Below are positions 40,615-49,701 of a DNA stretch of 64,000 nucleotides, piece by piece. The translations under genes and the position numbers were made by a program. Below the pieces are notes generated by a model. That model ran no database searches and was not told the origin of the DNA. It worked only from the letters and a program-made list of their open reading frames with translations. This stretch comes from Planctomycetota bacterium (lineage in GTDB: Bacteria > Planctomycetota > UBA8742 > UBA2392), in NCBI GenBank assembly GCA_020845475.1, contig JADLFN010000055.1, positions 1-64,000 on the forward strand. Reading direction: 5' to 3'. How positions within the stretch are numbered: the stretch's first letter is position 1; every line of letters begins with the position of its first letter.

Positions 40615-41952
40615 CTAAGGTTTCGCAATGGCTGCGGCGAGCGCTTCAAGCTTCATTCGTGACTGGTTCTTGGCGAGCATGTTCTTGAGCGTCGCTTCGC
40701 CAGACGCGGCTTCATCGGGCCCTGCTACAACTACAAACGGGATTTCCTTGCGTTCGGCGTACTTGAGCTGTTTGCCCAGCTTTGCCGGAGTGTCGAGATA
40801 GAGCTCGGCACTGATGCCGGCCGAGCGCAACTCGCTGGCAATACGCAGCGAATATTGCGTGCTGGATTCATCGAACACCGTGACCAGCACCTGGGCACTG
40901 GCCTTGCCGGATTTGAGCAGCTTCAGCTCGCCCAGCGCGGTGACGAGGCGGTCGATACCGACGGAAATGCCGACGGCAGGTTCGTCTTTGCCCGAGAAAA
41001 GGCCCACAAGGCCGTCGTAGCGCCCGCCGCTCATGACGCTTCCGAAATGTGGCGCGTCAGTCAGCGTCGTCTCGAACACGGTGCCGGTGTAGTAGTCGAG
41101 GCCGCGCACGATGGTGGCATCGGCCGACACATGCTGGTCAGGTACGCCCATGCGCTGGGCGTTCTGCAGCACCTCGCTGAGTTCTGCGCAGCCCTTCTCG
41201 CCGTCAGTTGTGCCCGCGAGAAATTGCGCGAGGCGGGCAATGCGTTCGCTATTGGGGCTCTGGAACTTGGCGAGGTCGAGGAATTCGAGCACGGTTGCGC
41301 GCTGAGCCTCGTTCAAGTCTGCAAGTCCGGTTAGTTCTTTCTCGACTCCATCGCGCTCGATTTTGTCGAGCTTGTCCACGCTGCGCATGACGTCGGCCAT
41401 GAGCGAATCGCTGGCGATGCCGGCCTTCTGCTGCAGGCCTCTGAATAGCTTGCGGTTGTTGAAGCGGATGACGAAATTCTTGACGCCCACGGCCTGCATG
41501 ACGGCGTTGTCGATAGCAAGGCACTCGGCATCGGCGAGCAGGGACTGGGTGCCGACGATATCAACATCGCACTGCCAGAACTCGCGATAGCGGCCGCGCT
41601 CGACGCTGGGAGCTTCGGCGCGCCACACCGGACCCATCTGGTATCTTTTGAAGGGGCGCGGCAAGTCCGTGCCGTATTGCGCCACGACGCGAGCAAGGCT
41701 GACGGTCAGCTCGTAGCGCAGGGCCACGTCGCGGTCGCCGTTGTCTTTGAAACGATAGAAGAGCTTCTCGGCCTCGGGACCAAGCTTGCCCATGAGGATG
41801 TCCGCGTATTCGATGGCCGGTGTATCGAGCGGCTCAAATCCAAAGCGTTCAAACACCTCGCCGATTTTGCGCAGCATCTTGACGCGCGGGATCATGACCT
41901 CAGGGAGGTAGTCGCGGAATCCCTTGAGAAGTCGCGGTTCAATGCGTGCCAT
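40615..41952 (-). CDS. hisS: Histidine--tRNA ligase
   Basis: The 445-residue class II synthetase starts at ATG 41952 (MARIEPRLLKGFRDYLPEVM). It shows motif 2-type RYQMGPVWRAEAPSVERGRY, the histidine-specific VRGLDYYTGTVFE and the late SGGRYDGLVGLFSGKDEPAV, followed by the anticodon-binding domain (QVLVTVFDES). The longer frame to 42048 adds no family sequence. The C-terminal VVVAGPDEAASGEATLKNM is typical. Confidence 0.97.
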   Translation of the reverse strand: MARIEPRLLKGFRDYLPEVMIPRVKMLRKIGEVFERFGFEPLDTPAIEYADILMGKLGPEAEKLFYRFKDNGDRDVALRYELTVSLARVVAQYGTDLPRPFKRYQMGPVWRAEAPSVERGRYREFWQCDVDIVGTQSLLADAECLAIDNAVMQAVGVKNFVIRFNNRKLFRGLQQKAGIASDSLMADVMRSVDKLDKIERDGVEKELTGLADLNEAQRATVLEFLDLAKFQSPNSERIARLAQFLAGTTDGEKGCAELSEVLQNAQRMGVPDQHVSADATIVRGLDYYTGTVFETTLTDAPHFGSVMSGGRYDGLVGLFSGKDEPAVGISVGIDRLVTALGELKLLKSGKASAQVLVTVFDESSTQYSLRIASELRSAGISAELYLDTPAKLGKQLKYAERKEIPFVVVAGPDEAASGEATLKNMLAKNQSRMKLEALAAAIAKP

Positions 41953-42067
41953 GTGGCTGAAATCTCCGGCTAAGTGGAACCTGCGCCAGAGCCTACATCC
42001 ATCAAGGGCGGTGGCCAGTGGATGAGCACGAACGAAAAACTGCAACATGCGAATGCAGAACCGCAGC

Positions 42068-42107
42068 TTGACTCAATGTTTTTTTTTTGCCAGGCTGATT
42101 GAGTCAA
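42068..42107. promoter_or_regulatory. Inverted repeat around a T tract upstream of a secreted-protein gene
   Basis: TTGACTCAAT (42068-42077) and ATTGAGTCAA (42098-42107) are perfect complements and enclose a 10-T run (42079-42088). The right arm ends nine bases before the AGGAG ribosome site. It may be an operator for the rightward gene or a transcript-end structure. Confidence 0.4.
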
Positions 42108-42125
42108 ATCAAAGGAGAATTAACC

Positions 42126-42929
42126 ATGTTAGGACTGCGGCATGCATTACTTGGACTTACGGCGCTCATTTCGGGCTTCTGGACCGGAACAGTCATATCG
42201 GCGGCCAATTATGCGGCTACAACCGCCACACCCTCGACTTCTACTGCTGGCGGTGCCGGCGTGTTGAAGCCCTTTGCGGATCAAACTGGCGTGCTCTTCT
42301 CCAAGGTTGACGACGGAGGCGCACAGGGAGCCATGCCTTACCTGAGTTTCAACAACAAAGATTCCGCGGAAGCTCAAGACAGAATGATGATCACGGCTGA
42401 AATTGAAAAGTACTCTGGAGGCCTACAGGTGGAGTGGCGCGTTGTGTGCAAATTCAGTGCACAGGCTGAGGTGGCTACTCGTTTTGCGCCGGGCGATATC
42501 CGGCAAGGCAGTTACAGCACCAGGGCAACCGCCCACTGCGGATGCTGGTTGCACAACTCTGGCAGTGCGCCAGAGGATTCCGTTTCAAGAACTGTTACCG
42601 CCGCGCCTTCCATCTTGTCCAACGCAAGCGGTCGACTTTTGGAAGCTGCCGAACTTGTCTTTGCACAGGATCCCACCGCAAGCCCGTTGCAGCCACTTGT
42701 TGTACCTGGGAAAGACGACGGGTCGCAAAAGGAAGCCGTTACCCTAGAGTATTGGATGACGAACAATGCGACGCTCTCCGCCCGGCGGCCGGAAGTAGAA
42801 GTCGGAGCCAGGGCCTATCGAACAGCAACGGTGACCGGAACTCTTGCGGGATGGGACGTGACAACACCAGCCATTCCAGTGATACTGAAGAAGTCGGATG
42901 GCACAGATGCGATCTGGAATGTGAATTAG
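42126..42929 (+). CDS. Hypothetical secreted protein (267 aa)
   Basis: ATG 42126 has an excellent AGGAG ribosome site eight bases upstream, unusual in this window. A signal sequence (ALLGLTALISGFWTGTVISA) leads into a Thr/Ser/Ala-rich stretch, then beta-type text (EIEKYSGGLQVEWRVVCKF, EAVTLEYWMTNNATLSARR). Base composition is less GC-rich than the housekeeping genes. No family is recognised. The next gene starts 25 bases downstream and is probably co-transcribed. Confidence 0.72.
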   Translation: MLGLRHALLGLTALISGFWTGTVISAANYAATTATPSTSTAGGAGVLKPFADQTGVLFSKVDDGGAQGAMPYLSFNNKDSAEAQDRMMITAEIEKYSGGLQVEWRVVCKFSAQAEVATRFAPGDIRQGSYSTRATAHCGCWLHNSGSAPEDSVSRTVTAAPSILSNASGRLLEAAELVFAQDPTASPLQPLVVPGKDDGSQKEAVTLEYWMTNNATLSARRPEVEVGARAYRTATVTGTLAGWDVTTPAIPVILKKSDGTDAIWNVN

Positions 42930-42954
42930 GTACCGCACCAGGCCCAGATCAGAC

Positions 42955-44601
42955 ATGCCGAAATCACTACGTCAACTCTTGCTAAGTGCCCTGTTGCTGA
43001 CGCTCGCGCTGTGCGGCCTGGTTGCGGGCGTGTTATTCCAGCGCGTTCCAAACCGAAGCAACAGTGTCGAATGCGATGCGTGTGCCGCGCGCGCTGAACT
43101 TCCCAAGAACGTCCCGTCTTCCGAGACGAGCAGCGGCGGCGATCCTGATCAGCGAAAGGCAGCGGTTAGTCTTCGAACTGCCGACGTCAGGTTGGTGGAC
43201 TTCCACAGTCAGGAAGGCGTGGGTCAGCTCCCGGTTGAAATCCGGCTCACGGGCGGCGTGGCCGATGGAGTTCAGTCGATGGTTTCAGACCGCGAGGGAA
43301 GGATACTGTTTCCCGTCGCGGATTGTGGCGGGGCGAACATCAAGTTGGCACCGTGTGGCTACAGGTTTGTTCCAGAGTTGAAAGACCAAGTGGCAATTTG
43401 GTGGGGCGAGGGATCGATTGACCCGATCACGCTGTTTGTCGAGCCCTTCGGGAGATTCACAATCCAATTCTTGTATGCGGATCGTGTTTTCTACGCTGGC
43501 GAAGTCGAGGTACTTTTCGGATACGAACGGAGCCAGAAATTCACAACAGATGAACAGGGTGCCATTACGTTCGATTGCAAACTTGGAGGCGTGGCCACAG
43601 TGATCGTCGAATCAAAGCGCCCGGCTTTCAACGGAACACGTGCAAAGGTATCTCTGGAAACGGTCGCGCAAGTGCCGGTAGAAATTGTCTTGCCCGATGG
43701 CGACGCTCGTACCGGGACGCTCGAGATAGACCTCGGACTGTTTCCGGCGGACTCAGATTACGACATCGTTGTCAAGCTCAGCACGCAGCCCGACTACCCC
43801 TTACAGAATCGGCCGACCTATCTTGGTCGCGGCGCAAAGGGTGGAGTGGTTCACATTTCAAAGCCGCTTCCGGCGGGAGAGTATTTCGTCCGTGTGCACT
43901 CACGGCAAATTCGCGCAGACGCGGCCGGGCTTCCGACTTGCATCATTACCCAGACAGCGCCCATACAAATTGAGGCCGGTCAGTCGAAACGAGTCACACC
44001 GGTTCCCCGATCCAGTTACTCGGTACGCGTGCGCATTGTCGATGAAAAGGGCGCGCCGATTTCACCGGCAGTTCTGGGCATCAATAGCGAGGCATATCGC
44101 CGCTGGCCTATCGACGACTACAAGCCCGGGCAGACAAGCGCGCTGCCAGTTTTCGGCTACGCCGACGCTGATGGTATTGCGATTGCCGCTGGGATTTGCG
44201 TCGAAGTTCGAGTCCTTTCTGTTGAAGCACCGGGATACGAACTTCAAGATATCGAAGTCAGCCCAAGCGAGGGTGCGGTTGTCGATGCTGGAAATGTCGT
44301 GCTCAAGAAGGCTCAGGGTGCCATAGAAATTCAGCTTGAGGGTGAAGGAACCGGCAAGCTCGCCGAGTATGAAATCCAGCTTCTGCAGCCGCTTGGCCAA
44401 GTGGTCTATGGGCCAACGGCCTTTACGGGCACAACTTTCAAGATTGAAGGCCTGCCGCTGCGCAGATACACGATATCGATCAAGGATCTGAGTGGACGAA
44501 CCGCCGCATACTCCCAGAACGTTGATCTCGACGCGGCCAGCCCCTTGCGAACCGTAAAGCTCGTCATGCGCAAGTGGCCCTTCGAAGAAAACGAAAAGTG
44601 A
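42955..44601 (+). CDS. Secreted or anchored beta-sandwich protein (carboxypeptidase regulatory-like)
   Basis: 548 residues. An N-terminal hydrophobic segment (LLLSALLLTLALCGLVAGVLF) is followed by a CxxC pair (ECDACAARAE) and several Ig-like or carboxypeptidase regulatory-like units (VRLVDFHSQEGVGQLPVEIR, VRIVDEKGAPISPAVLGINS, GAIEIQLEGEGTGKLAEYEI). Such units bind or pack at the cell surface. It converges on the RsbV-like gene with no gap. Confidence 0.72.
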   Translation: MPKSLRQLLLSALLLTLALCGLVAGVLFQRVPNRSNSVECDACAARAELPKNVPSSETSSGGDPDQRKAAVSLRTADVRLVDFHSQEGVGQLPVEIRLTGGVADGVQSMVSDREGRILFPVADCGGANIKLAPCGYRFVPELKDQVAIWWGEGSIDPITLFVEPFGRFTIQFLYADRVFYAGEVEVLFGYERSQKFTTDEQGAITFDCKLGGVATVIVESKRPAFNGTRAKVSLETVAQVPVEIVLPDGDARTGTLEIDLGLFPADSDYDIVVKLSTQPDYPLQNRPTYLGRGAKGGVVHISKPLPAGEYFVRVHSRQIRADAAGLPTCIITQTAPIQIEAGQSKRVTPVPRSSYSVRVRIVDEKGAPISPAVLGINSEAYRRWPIDDYKPGQTSALPVFGYADADGIAIAAGICVEVRVLSVEAPGYELQDIEVSPSEGAVVDAGNVVLKKAQGAIEIQLEGEGTGKLAEYEIQLLQPLGQVVYGPTAFTGTTFKIEGLPLRRYTISIKDLSGRTAAYSQNVDLDAASPLRTVKLVMRKWPFEENEK

Positions 44602-44958
44602 CTACTTCGCGGCTTTCAGCGCCGTCAGCGCGGCGGGTTTGGTTTGGGCGAACGTGAACACCTGGCTCAGGCCGAGCATGTCGAAGACTTCCTTCACCGG
44701 CTCCGTCGGGTTCATGAGCACAATGTTGCCGCCCTTTTCGTGGGCCGTGGCCAGTGAGCCGATGAACACGCCCGCGCCAGCCGATGAAATGTACTCAACC
44801 TGGCTCAGGTCGATGGCAAGGCGCGCCTTTCCCTCGGCGAACAGGTTGTTGATCGACTGCTCCATGTACTCAAACGTGTGGGCGTCCAGCCAGCCCGCCA
44901 CGTGGATGAGTGTTACTTCCGGTGAAAGGGGTTCAAGATTGATCTCGAACTCACGCAT
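44602..44958 (-). CDS. STAS-domain anti-sigma factor antagonist (RsbV/SpoIIAA-like)
   Basis: The 118-residue protein has the STAS fold: EVTLIHVAGWLDAHTFEYME, ARLAIDLSQVEYISSAGAGV and NIVLMNPTEPVKEVFDMLG. The Ser pair in YISSAGAGVF is the usual phosphorylation site. In partner switching it is phosphorylated by an RsbW-like kinase and dephosphorylated by a SpoIIE/RsbU phosphatase, both encoded directly upstream. Confidence 0.9.
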   Translation of the reverse strand: MREFEINLEPLSPEVTLIHVAGWLDAHTFEYMEQSINNLFAEGKARLAIDLSQVEYISSAGAGVFIGSLATAHEKGGNIVLMNPTEPVKEVFDMLGLSQVFTFAQTKPAALTALKAAK

Positions 44959-45005
44959 GTTGGTCGCCCTGCCTTCTTGCCCTGTGATTCGCCCGTAAAG
45001 CGTCC

Positions 45006-45452
45006 TTACGCCGTCTTTATGTTCTTCACCAGCGTCAGGACGTTCTGCTGGCCTTCCTTTGAATCGTATCGAACTTCGTCCATGACCTTGCGCATGATGA
45101 ACAGGCCCAAGCCGCGCTTGGAGCCCGCGTTGACGTGCGCCTTCATGTCGAGATCCTTGTTGGCGTCGGCGCCGCGCGCGGTGTCATAGCTGATGCCGGA
45201 GTCGATCACGCGGATCGTGAAGCGTTTGTCATCGGCGTCAATTTGAACCTCAATCTTGCCGTCGTCGCGCCCCGCGTAGCCGTGCTGGATTATGTTGGCC
45301 ACGGCTTCGTCCACGGCCAGCACCACCTTGTTGATGTCAGCTGCAGGCAGCGCGGAGCGCTTGATCGTGCCATGTAGAAACTCGCGCACCTTTGCGAGAT
45401 TCTGCGTCTTGGCATCGACCTCGATACGGTCTGATACATGAGCTTCGGACAT
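45006..45452 (-). CDS. Anti-sigma factor histidine-kinase-like ATPase (RsbW-like)
   Basis: 148 residues with the GHKL fold: the N box AVDEAVANIIQHGY, then IRVIDSGISYDTARG (D-x-G box) and KRGLGLFIMRKVMDEVRYD (G box). RsbW-type proteins phosphorylate STAS antagonists or hold a sigma factor. No sigma factor gene is in the window, so the target may be elsewhere. It lies 80 bases downstream of the phosphatase gene and 47 bases upstream of the antagonist gene. Confidence 0.9.
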   Translation of the reverse strand: MSEAHVSDRIEVDAKTQNLAKVREFLHGTIKRSALPAADINKVVLAVDEAVANIIQHGYAGRDDGKIEVQIDADDKRFTIRVIDSGISYDTARGADANKDLDMKAHVNAGSKRGLGLFIMRKVMDEVRYDSKEGQQNVLTLVKNIKTA

Positions 45453-45532
45453 CCCGTCACCCCGGTGCGAAATCGTGATGCACTTCCCGCCTGGCCAAAA
45501 GGCCGCCCAGTGCTGCTGCCCGCCTGATGAAA

Positions 45533-47824
45533 CTAGCCTACTTTCACCGTCACAATCGTGATGTCGTCGTGCTGGTCGTCGCTCTGCGCGTGGGCCTGCA
45601 AGGCGTTGACCAGCGTGGTCAAGTACTGGCTCGAAGGAGCGTTGGCCGCCTGCGTCGTAATGGAGATCAGGCGTTCGCTGGTGAACTCGGCGCCTTCGGG
45701 GCTCATGGCCTCGGTTACACCGTCCGTGTAAATCACCACGCGGTCGCCGCGCTGGAGCTGGATCGTTTCCTCTTTCATGTTGCGTTCAAACAGACGACCG
45801 TCTTTGTCAAAGCCCAGCGCGATGCCGCCTGGGTTGATTTCAACACATTGCTTGGTGCTCGCCCTGTACATCAATAAGGGGTTATGGCCAGCGCTGGCCA
45901 CCGTGAGCCTAGCCGTGGGAATGTCGAGCAGCATGTAGAACGCAGTGACGAACATGCCGCGCTTGATGTCCTTGGCGAGCGTGCGGTTGACCTTGCAGAA
46001 GATGTCGCGCGGGCTGAGGTTGCTCTCGGCTTCGTAGCTGACGAGCGCCTTGGTCATCATCATGACCATCGAGCCGGGAATACCCTTGCCGGAAACGTCG
46101 GCGCAGATCATGCCCAGGTGCGTCTTATCGACGAGGAAGAAGTCGTAGTAGTCGCCGCCCACTTCCTTGCTGGGCGAGTAATAGGCGCTTACGTCATAGC
46201 CCGCAATGCGCGGCACGTGCTTGGGCAGCAGGTTTTCCTGAATTTCTTTGGCGATGTCGAGGTCGTGCTTGCGGCTCTGGTTCTCGGCCCAGACTTCCTG
46301 AGCCTGCTTCAGGCCCGCGGCCATGTCGCCCAGAAGGCGCGAAACGATGCCCACTTCGTCGCGGCTTTGTGCGATCGGCTTGTGGTCAAAGTTGCCGCCG
46401 CTGATGATCTGGATATCGCTCATCAACACTTGCAGCGGGCGCGTGATGTTGCCGCCAACGAGGAACGCGGTGCCCAGCGAAATGAGCACGGCCACAAAGG
46501 CGACGCCGAACAAAAGCAACACGAGGTTGTTCTGGCGTGCGTTGATGAACTTGCGGTCAAGGTAAAGGTAAACCACATCCCCGGTAGCGCTGCCTTGAGT
46601 CCGCGAGAAACTGAAAGCCGGCCCGCCGGCAACTTGAGCGGCGGGGTCGATGTTCATTTCCTTGTCCGTGCGCTTGGCGCTGGACTCCGCCACTTCTGGC
46701 ATGCCTTCCTTGGAAGGACTGATGACCGAGAGATCCTTGGCCGGGTCAAAACCGGGCAGGATCGGCGTCTTGATCTCAAAAATCAGCAGACGTACCTGCG
46801 TGTCATCAGCCGTGGTGAGCTGATCGAGGTCATTGACGAACTCGGCTTTGTACTCGGTGAAAATGGCGCGGCGGATGCCCTGTTGTGGGTGCGCCACAAG
46901 ATTGTCCTGCGTCTCCTTGGCAATGGCAGTACGCAAGTCCGACCATGACTTCTGTTTGTCCTTGAGGCCGTAATAGGCTGCAAGATCACCAAAGAAATTG
47001 ATGCTGAGGTCTTTCCACGCCTCATCGTTCACTTGTCGTGGCGAGGCCGGTTCAAGCAACTTGCCCGTGGGATTGCGCTTGAGCTCGTCGTAGTGGGCCT
47101 TTCCGATAATCGCGGCTTTCTTCTCATCAGGTATGTTCGCGACTTCGCCGTAATTTCCGCGGATCTCCGAGGCAACCATGACCCAGATTCGATCATTGAT
47201 CAGTTGATTGTAATTTGCGAACTGGCGGCAGCCGGGGATGTCTTTGTTGAACCAGGGATAGCCGCGCCGGGTCTTGCGTTCTTCGGCTGTGGGCCAGGGG
47301 CGGTGGAGGCCGTCCCAGTACTTGCCGAACTTGTCCTTACGGCTTTGGAAATAGGCAATCATGCCCGTTTCGCTGAGCGTGTTCACGTAGTTGCGGTAGT
47401 TGGCTTCAGCCTGCTGCAAGTTGGCGCGACCCGAATCGCGGATGGTGTCCTCAAGCGCGGAACGCCCAACAAGCTGCACGATCAAGAACATGATGATGAC
47501 GATGCCGATCGAAAGCGCGCTCATCGAGAGCACCACTTTCATCTTGATCGGAAGGCCTTGGGGCTTGGCGGCGATGACGGGTCGCCGAACCGGCTGACCT
47601 GCCGCACCGGCCCCTCCCGGTGCGCGGGCCGGCGGTGGGGGCGGCGTTTGTCCACCGGACGCGCCAAAGGCCGGCATTTGTCCGGAGGATTTTCGGGCCG
47701 AGGGCGGCGGCGGGGTCATCATGCGGCCCGTAGCAGGCTTGGAGGCCGGCTTGGCGGGCGGAGGCGCTACCGTTTGCGGCTCGTTGGAAGGCGAACTGGG
47801 ACGTTTGGGCGGTGTGTTTGACAT
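45533..47824 (-). CDS. Membrane SpoIIE/RsbU-type PP2C phosphatase with HAMP domain
   Basis: 763 residues. An N-terminal Pro/Lys-rich cytoplasmic tail (about 1-85) is followed by a membrane segment (VVLSMSALSIGIVIIMFLIV), a periplasmic sensor region of some 280 residues, a second segment (LVLLLFGVAFVAVLISLGTA), HAMP (NITRPLQVLMSDIQIISGGN), and the PP2C domain with SKEVGGDYYDFFLV, CADVSGKGIPGSM and the C-terminal DDQHDDITIVTV metal ligands. The sensed signal is unknown. It heads the RsbU-RsbW-RsbV order of a partner-switching cassette. Confidence 0.93.
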   Translation of the reverse strand: MSNTPPKRPSSPSNEPQTVAPPPAKPASKPATGRMMTPPPPSARKSSGQMPAFGASGGQTPPPPPARAPGGAGAAGQPVRRPVIAAKPQGLPIKMKVVLSMSALSIGIVIIMFLIVQLVGRSALEDTIRDSGRANLQQAEANYRNYVNTLSETGMIAYFQSRKDKFGKYWDGLHRPWPTAEERKTRRGYPWFNKDIPGCRQFANYNQLINDRIWVMVASEIRGNYGEVANIPDEKKAAIIGKAHYDELKRNPTGKLLEPASPRQVNDEAWKDLSINFFGDLAAYYGLKDKQKSWSDLRTAIAKETQDNLVAHPQQGIRRAIFTEYKAEFVNDLDQLTTADDTQVRLLIFEIKTPILPGFDPAKDLSVISPSKEGMPEVAESSAKRTDKEMNIDPAAQVAGGPAFSFSRTQGSATGDVVYLYLDRKFINARQNNLVLLLFGVAFVAVLISLGTAFLVGGNITRPLQVLMSDIQIISGGNFDHKPIAQSRDEVGIVSRLLGDMAAGLKQAQEVWAENQSRKHDLDIAKEIQENLLPKHVPRIAGYDVSAYYSPSKEVGGDYYDFFLVDKTHLGMICADVSGKGIPGSMVMMMTKALVSYEAESNLSPRDIFCKVNRTLAKDIKRGMFVTAFYMLLDIPTARLTVASAGHNPLLMYRASTKQCVEINPGGIALGFDKDGRLFERNMKEETIQLQRGDRVVIYTDGVTEAMSPEGAEFTSERLISITTQAANAPSSQYLTTLVNALQAHAQSDDQHDDITIVTVKVG

Positions 47825-47839
47825 AGCTTCCGGTGCTTC

Positions 47840-48352
47840 CTACCTGATCGGGACTTCATTGACCAGAAGGCGAACAGTCCAAATTGTCCAAGAACCCAAG
47901 CAGGCCGCAGCCAAGTCATCCATCAGGATGCCGGCACTTCGCGGCAAATGCTCAAAGCTGCTTGCAGGCCAAGGCTTAGCGATATCGTAAAAGCGGAAAA
48001 CCACGAACGCGAAGCAAAAGTCCAACGGTGTTGACGCCTGGGTCAATCCAAGGACGAGAGCCATAGCCGCGGCTTCGTCCAGAACAAACCAATCCGGGTC
48101 GTCTCCGGCCTCTTTGCGCGCTATGGCCCACTCGCCTACAAACACGCAAACCAAAGAAAGTGCGGCTGCGATCGCAAACATCTGCCATTGCGGCGGCGCC
48201 GCGAGGTAACACCAGAGCGCCAGGCCCAGCGCGGCTACGGCGGTGCCGCAGGTACCGCGCATGTAAGGAGCAAAGCCGCTCAGTCCAAGGCTGCCTAGAA
48301 GCACGGGCGTGCTGAAGAGGTTCGCGGGATCGGTGGATCTGCGCCAGGTCAT
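47840..48352 (-). CDS. pgpA: Phosphatidylglycerophosphatase A
   Basis: PgpA dephosphorylates phosphatidylglycerophosphate to phosphatidylglycerol. The 170-residue protein from ATG 48352 has about four membrane segments and the family blocks GFAPYMRGTCGTAVAALGLAL (usual GxxPxxPGTxGS), PDWFVLDEAAAMALVL, VVFRFYDIAKPWPA and GILMDDLAAACLG with conserved Asp/Glu residues. The longer frame to 48496 is not supported. It is divergent from the STAS-Mla operon, both concerning membrane phospholipids. Confidence 0.88.
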   Translation of the reverse strand: MTWRRSTDPANLFSTPVLLGSLGLSGFAPYMRGTCGTAVAALGLALWCYLAAPPQWQMFAIAAALSLVCVFVGEWAIARKEAGDDPDWFVLDEAAAMALVLGLTQASTPLDFCFAFVVFRFYDIAKPWPASSFEHLPRSAGILMDDLAAACLGSWTIWTVRLLVNEVPIR

Positions 48353-48501
48353 AGAAGGTGCCAACCAATTCAACACACGCGGCTTTTCCCTGCTATCGTG
48401 TTTCGCCGCAATTGTACTCGCCCCATCGGCGCACTTTGTCGCCACGAACTGGGGGCAAGCTCCGGGTAAGGAGAGGCGCTCTTTTACGAGATGCACGGCT
48501 G

Positions 48502-48879
48502 ATGCAAAAGCTCAAGTTCACGACAGAAACGGTTCGAAAATCGTGGATCATCCGCGTGCGGGGCCATGTCACAAAGGAAAACGCACGGGATTTGCGTGAA
48601 CAGCTCATGTCCGCTGCCGCCCAGCCCGGCCCGGCTCTAATGCTTGACCTGGCACACGTCGAGGAAATGGACAGCGCGGGGGTGGCGGTGCTCATTGAAT
48701 TGCACAAGCATCTGAACGACCATTCACGACCACTTGTGCTGGTGGGTCAATCCGAAGCTGTCAGTCTGATTGTGGGCGTACTGAAGGCGCACCATGTGAT
48801 TTGCGATGTTTACAAGAGCATTGATGAAGGCGTAAGAAAGACGCGAGCTTTGAAACCACCGGCAGCGGCGAAAAGCTAA
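48502..48879 (+). CDS. STAS-domain protein of an Mla-type operon (MlaB-like)
   Basis: 125 residues from ATG 48502 with the STAS fold: WIIRVRGHVTKENARDLREQ, PALMLDLAHVEEMDSAGVAV and RPLVLVGQSEAVSLIVGVLK. In Mla systems MlaB binds the ATPase MlaF. Its TAA is followed at once by the MlaE ATG, which supports that role. It is distinct from the RsbV-like gene on the other side of pgpA. Confidence 0.87.
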   Translation: MQKLKFTTETVRKSWIIRVRGHVTKENARDLREQLMSAAAQPGPALMLDLAHVEEMDSAGVAVLIELHKHLNDHSRPLVLVGQSEAVSLIVGVLKAHHVICDVYKSIDEGVRKTRALKPPAAAKS

Positions 48880-49701
48880 ATGTCAATCTTGAATGAGTCT
48901 GTAGTCACCTTGGGCGCGCTGGTCAATAAACAGCTCAGCGCCCTGGGTGGTACCGTTCGGTTCGGGGGCAATGCGGCGCTTTACGCGCTCCGCGGCCTCA
49001 TTTCACGACGTATCTATCCGTTCCACGATTTTATTGTGCAGGTGGATTACACGGGCGCGCGCTCTACGCCCATTATGATCCTTACCGGGTTTCTGGTGGG
49101 CATGACGCTGGTGGCGCAGACAACGCCCACGCTGGGGCGCTACGGGCCGCAGGAACTTGTCGCGGGTGTGGTGGGCGTCAGTGTTCTGCGCACGCTTGGC
49201 CCCGTGCTGGCGGCGATAATCTTTGCCGGTCGCGTAGGAGCCGGATTTACCGCCGAGCTGGGCACCATGAAAGTTGGCGAGGAAGTGCAGGCGCTCGAGA
49301 CCATGGGCATTGACCCCATCGGCTATCTCGTGGCGCCTCGTTTTCTGGCGGCCGTGCTGATGCTGCCCTGCCTTACGATCTGTTTTGACGCGGCTGCATT
49401 GTTTGGCGGCTTCATCATCGGCGTTTACAACTTCAATATCTCCATCGAAGATTACCTCGATATCACGAAGCAGTTCGTGTTTATCTCCAACTTCACGTTC
49501 GGACTTTTCAAGAGCGCGGTGTTTGCGGTCATCATCACCGTGGTGTGCTGCTACAAGGGTTTTTCGGTTCAAGGCAGCGCCATGGAAGTGGGCCGCGCCA
49601 CCATGCAGGCGATCGTGGTGTGCCTGGTCACGATCATCTTTACGGACTTCGTGCTGGCGTTCGTTTACAACATTCTCCAGAAATACGACCTGGTGCAGTG
49701 A
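48880..49701 (+). CDS. mlaE: MlaE-type lipid ABC transporter permease
   Basis: MlaE family permease of an MCE lipid transporter between inner and outer membranes. The 273 residues show GFLVGMTLVAQTTPTLGRYG, RTLGPVLAAIIFAGRVGAGF, AELGTMKVGEEVQALETMGI (the family core) and GIDPIGYLVAPRFLAAVLML. It follows the STAS gene with no gap and overlaps mlaF by one base (TGATG). Confidence 0.95.
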   Translation: MSILNESVVTLGALVNKQLSALGGTVRFGGNAALYALRGLISRRIYPFHDFIVQVDYTGARSTPIMILTGFLVGMTLVAQTTPTLGRYGPQELVAGVVGVSVLRTLGPVLAAIIFAGRVGAGFTAELGTMKVGEEVQALETMGIDPIGYLVAPRFLAAVLMLPCLTICFDAAALFGGFIIGVYNFNISIEDYLDITKQFVFISNFTFGLFKSAVFAVIITVVCCYKGFSVQGSAMEVGRATMQAIVVCLVTIIFTDFVLAFVYNILQKYDLVQ

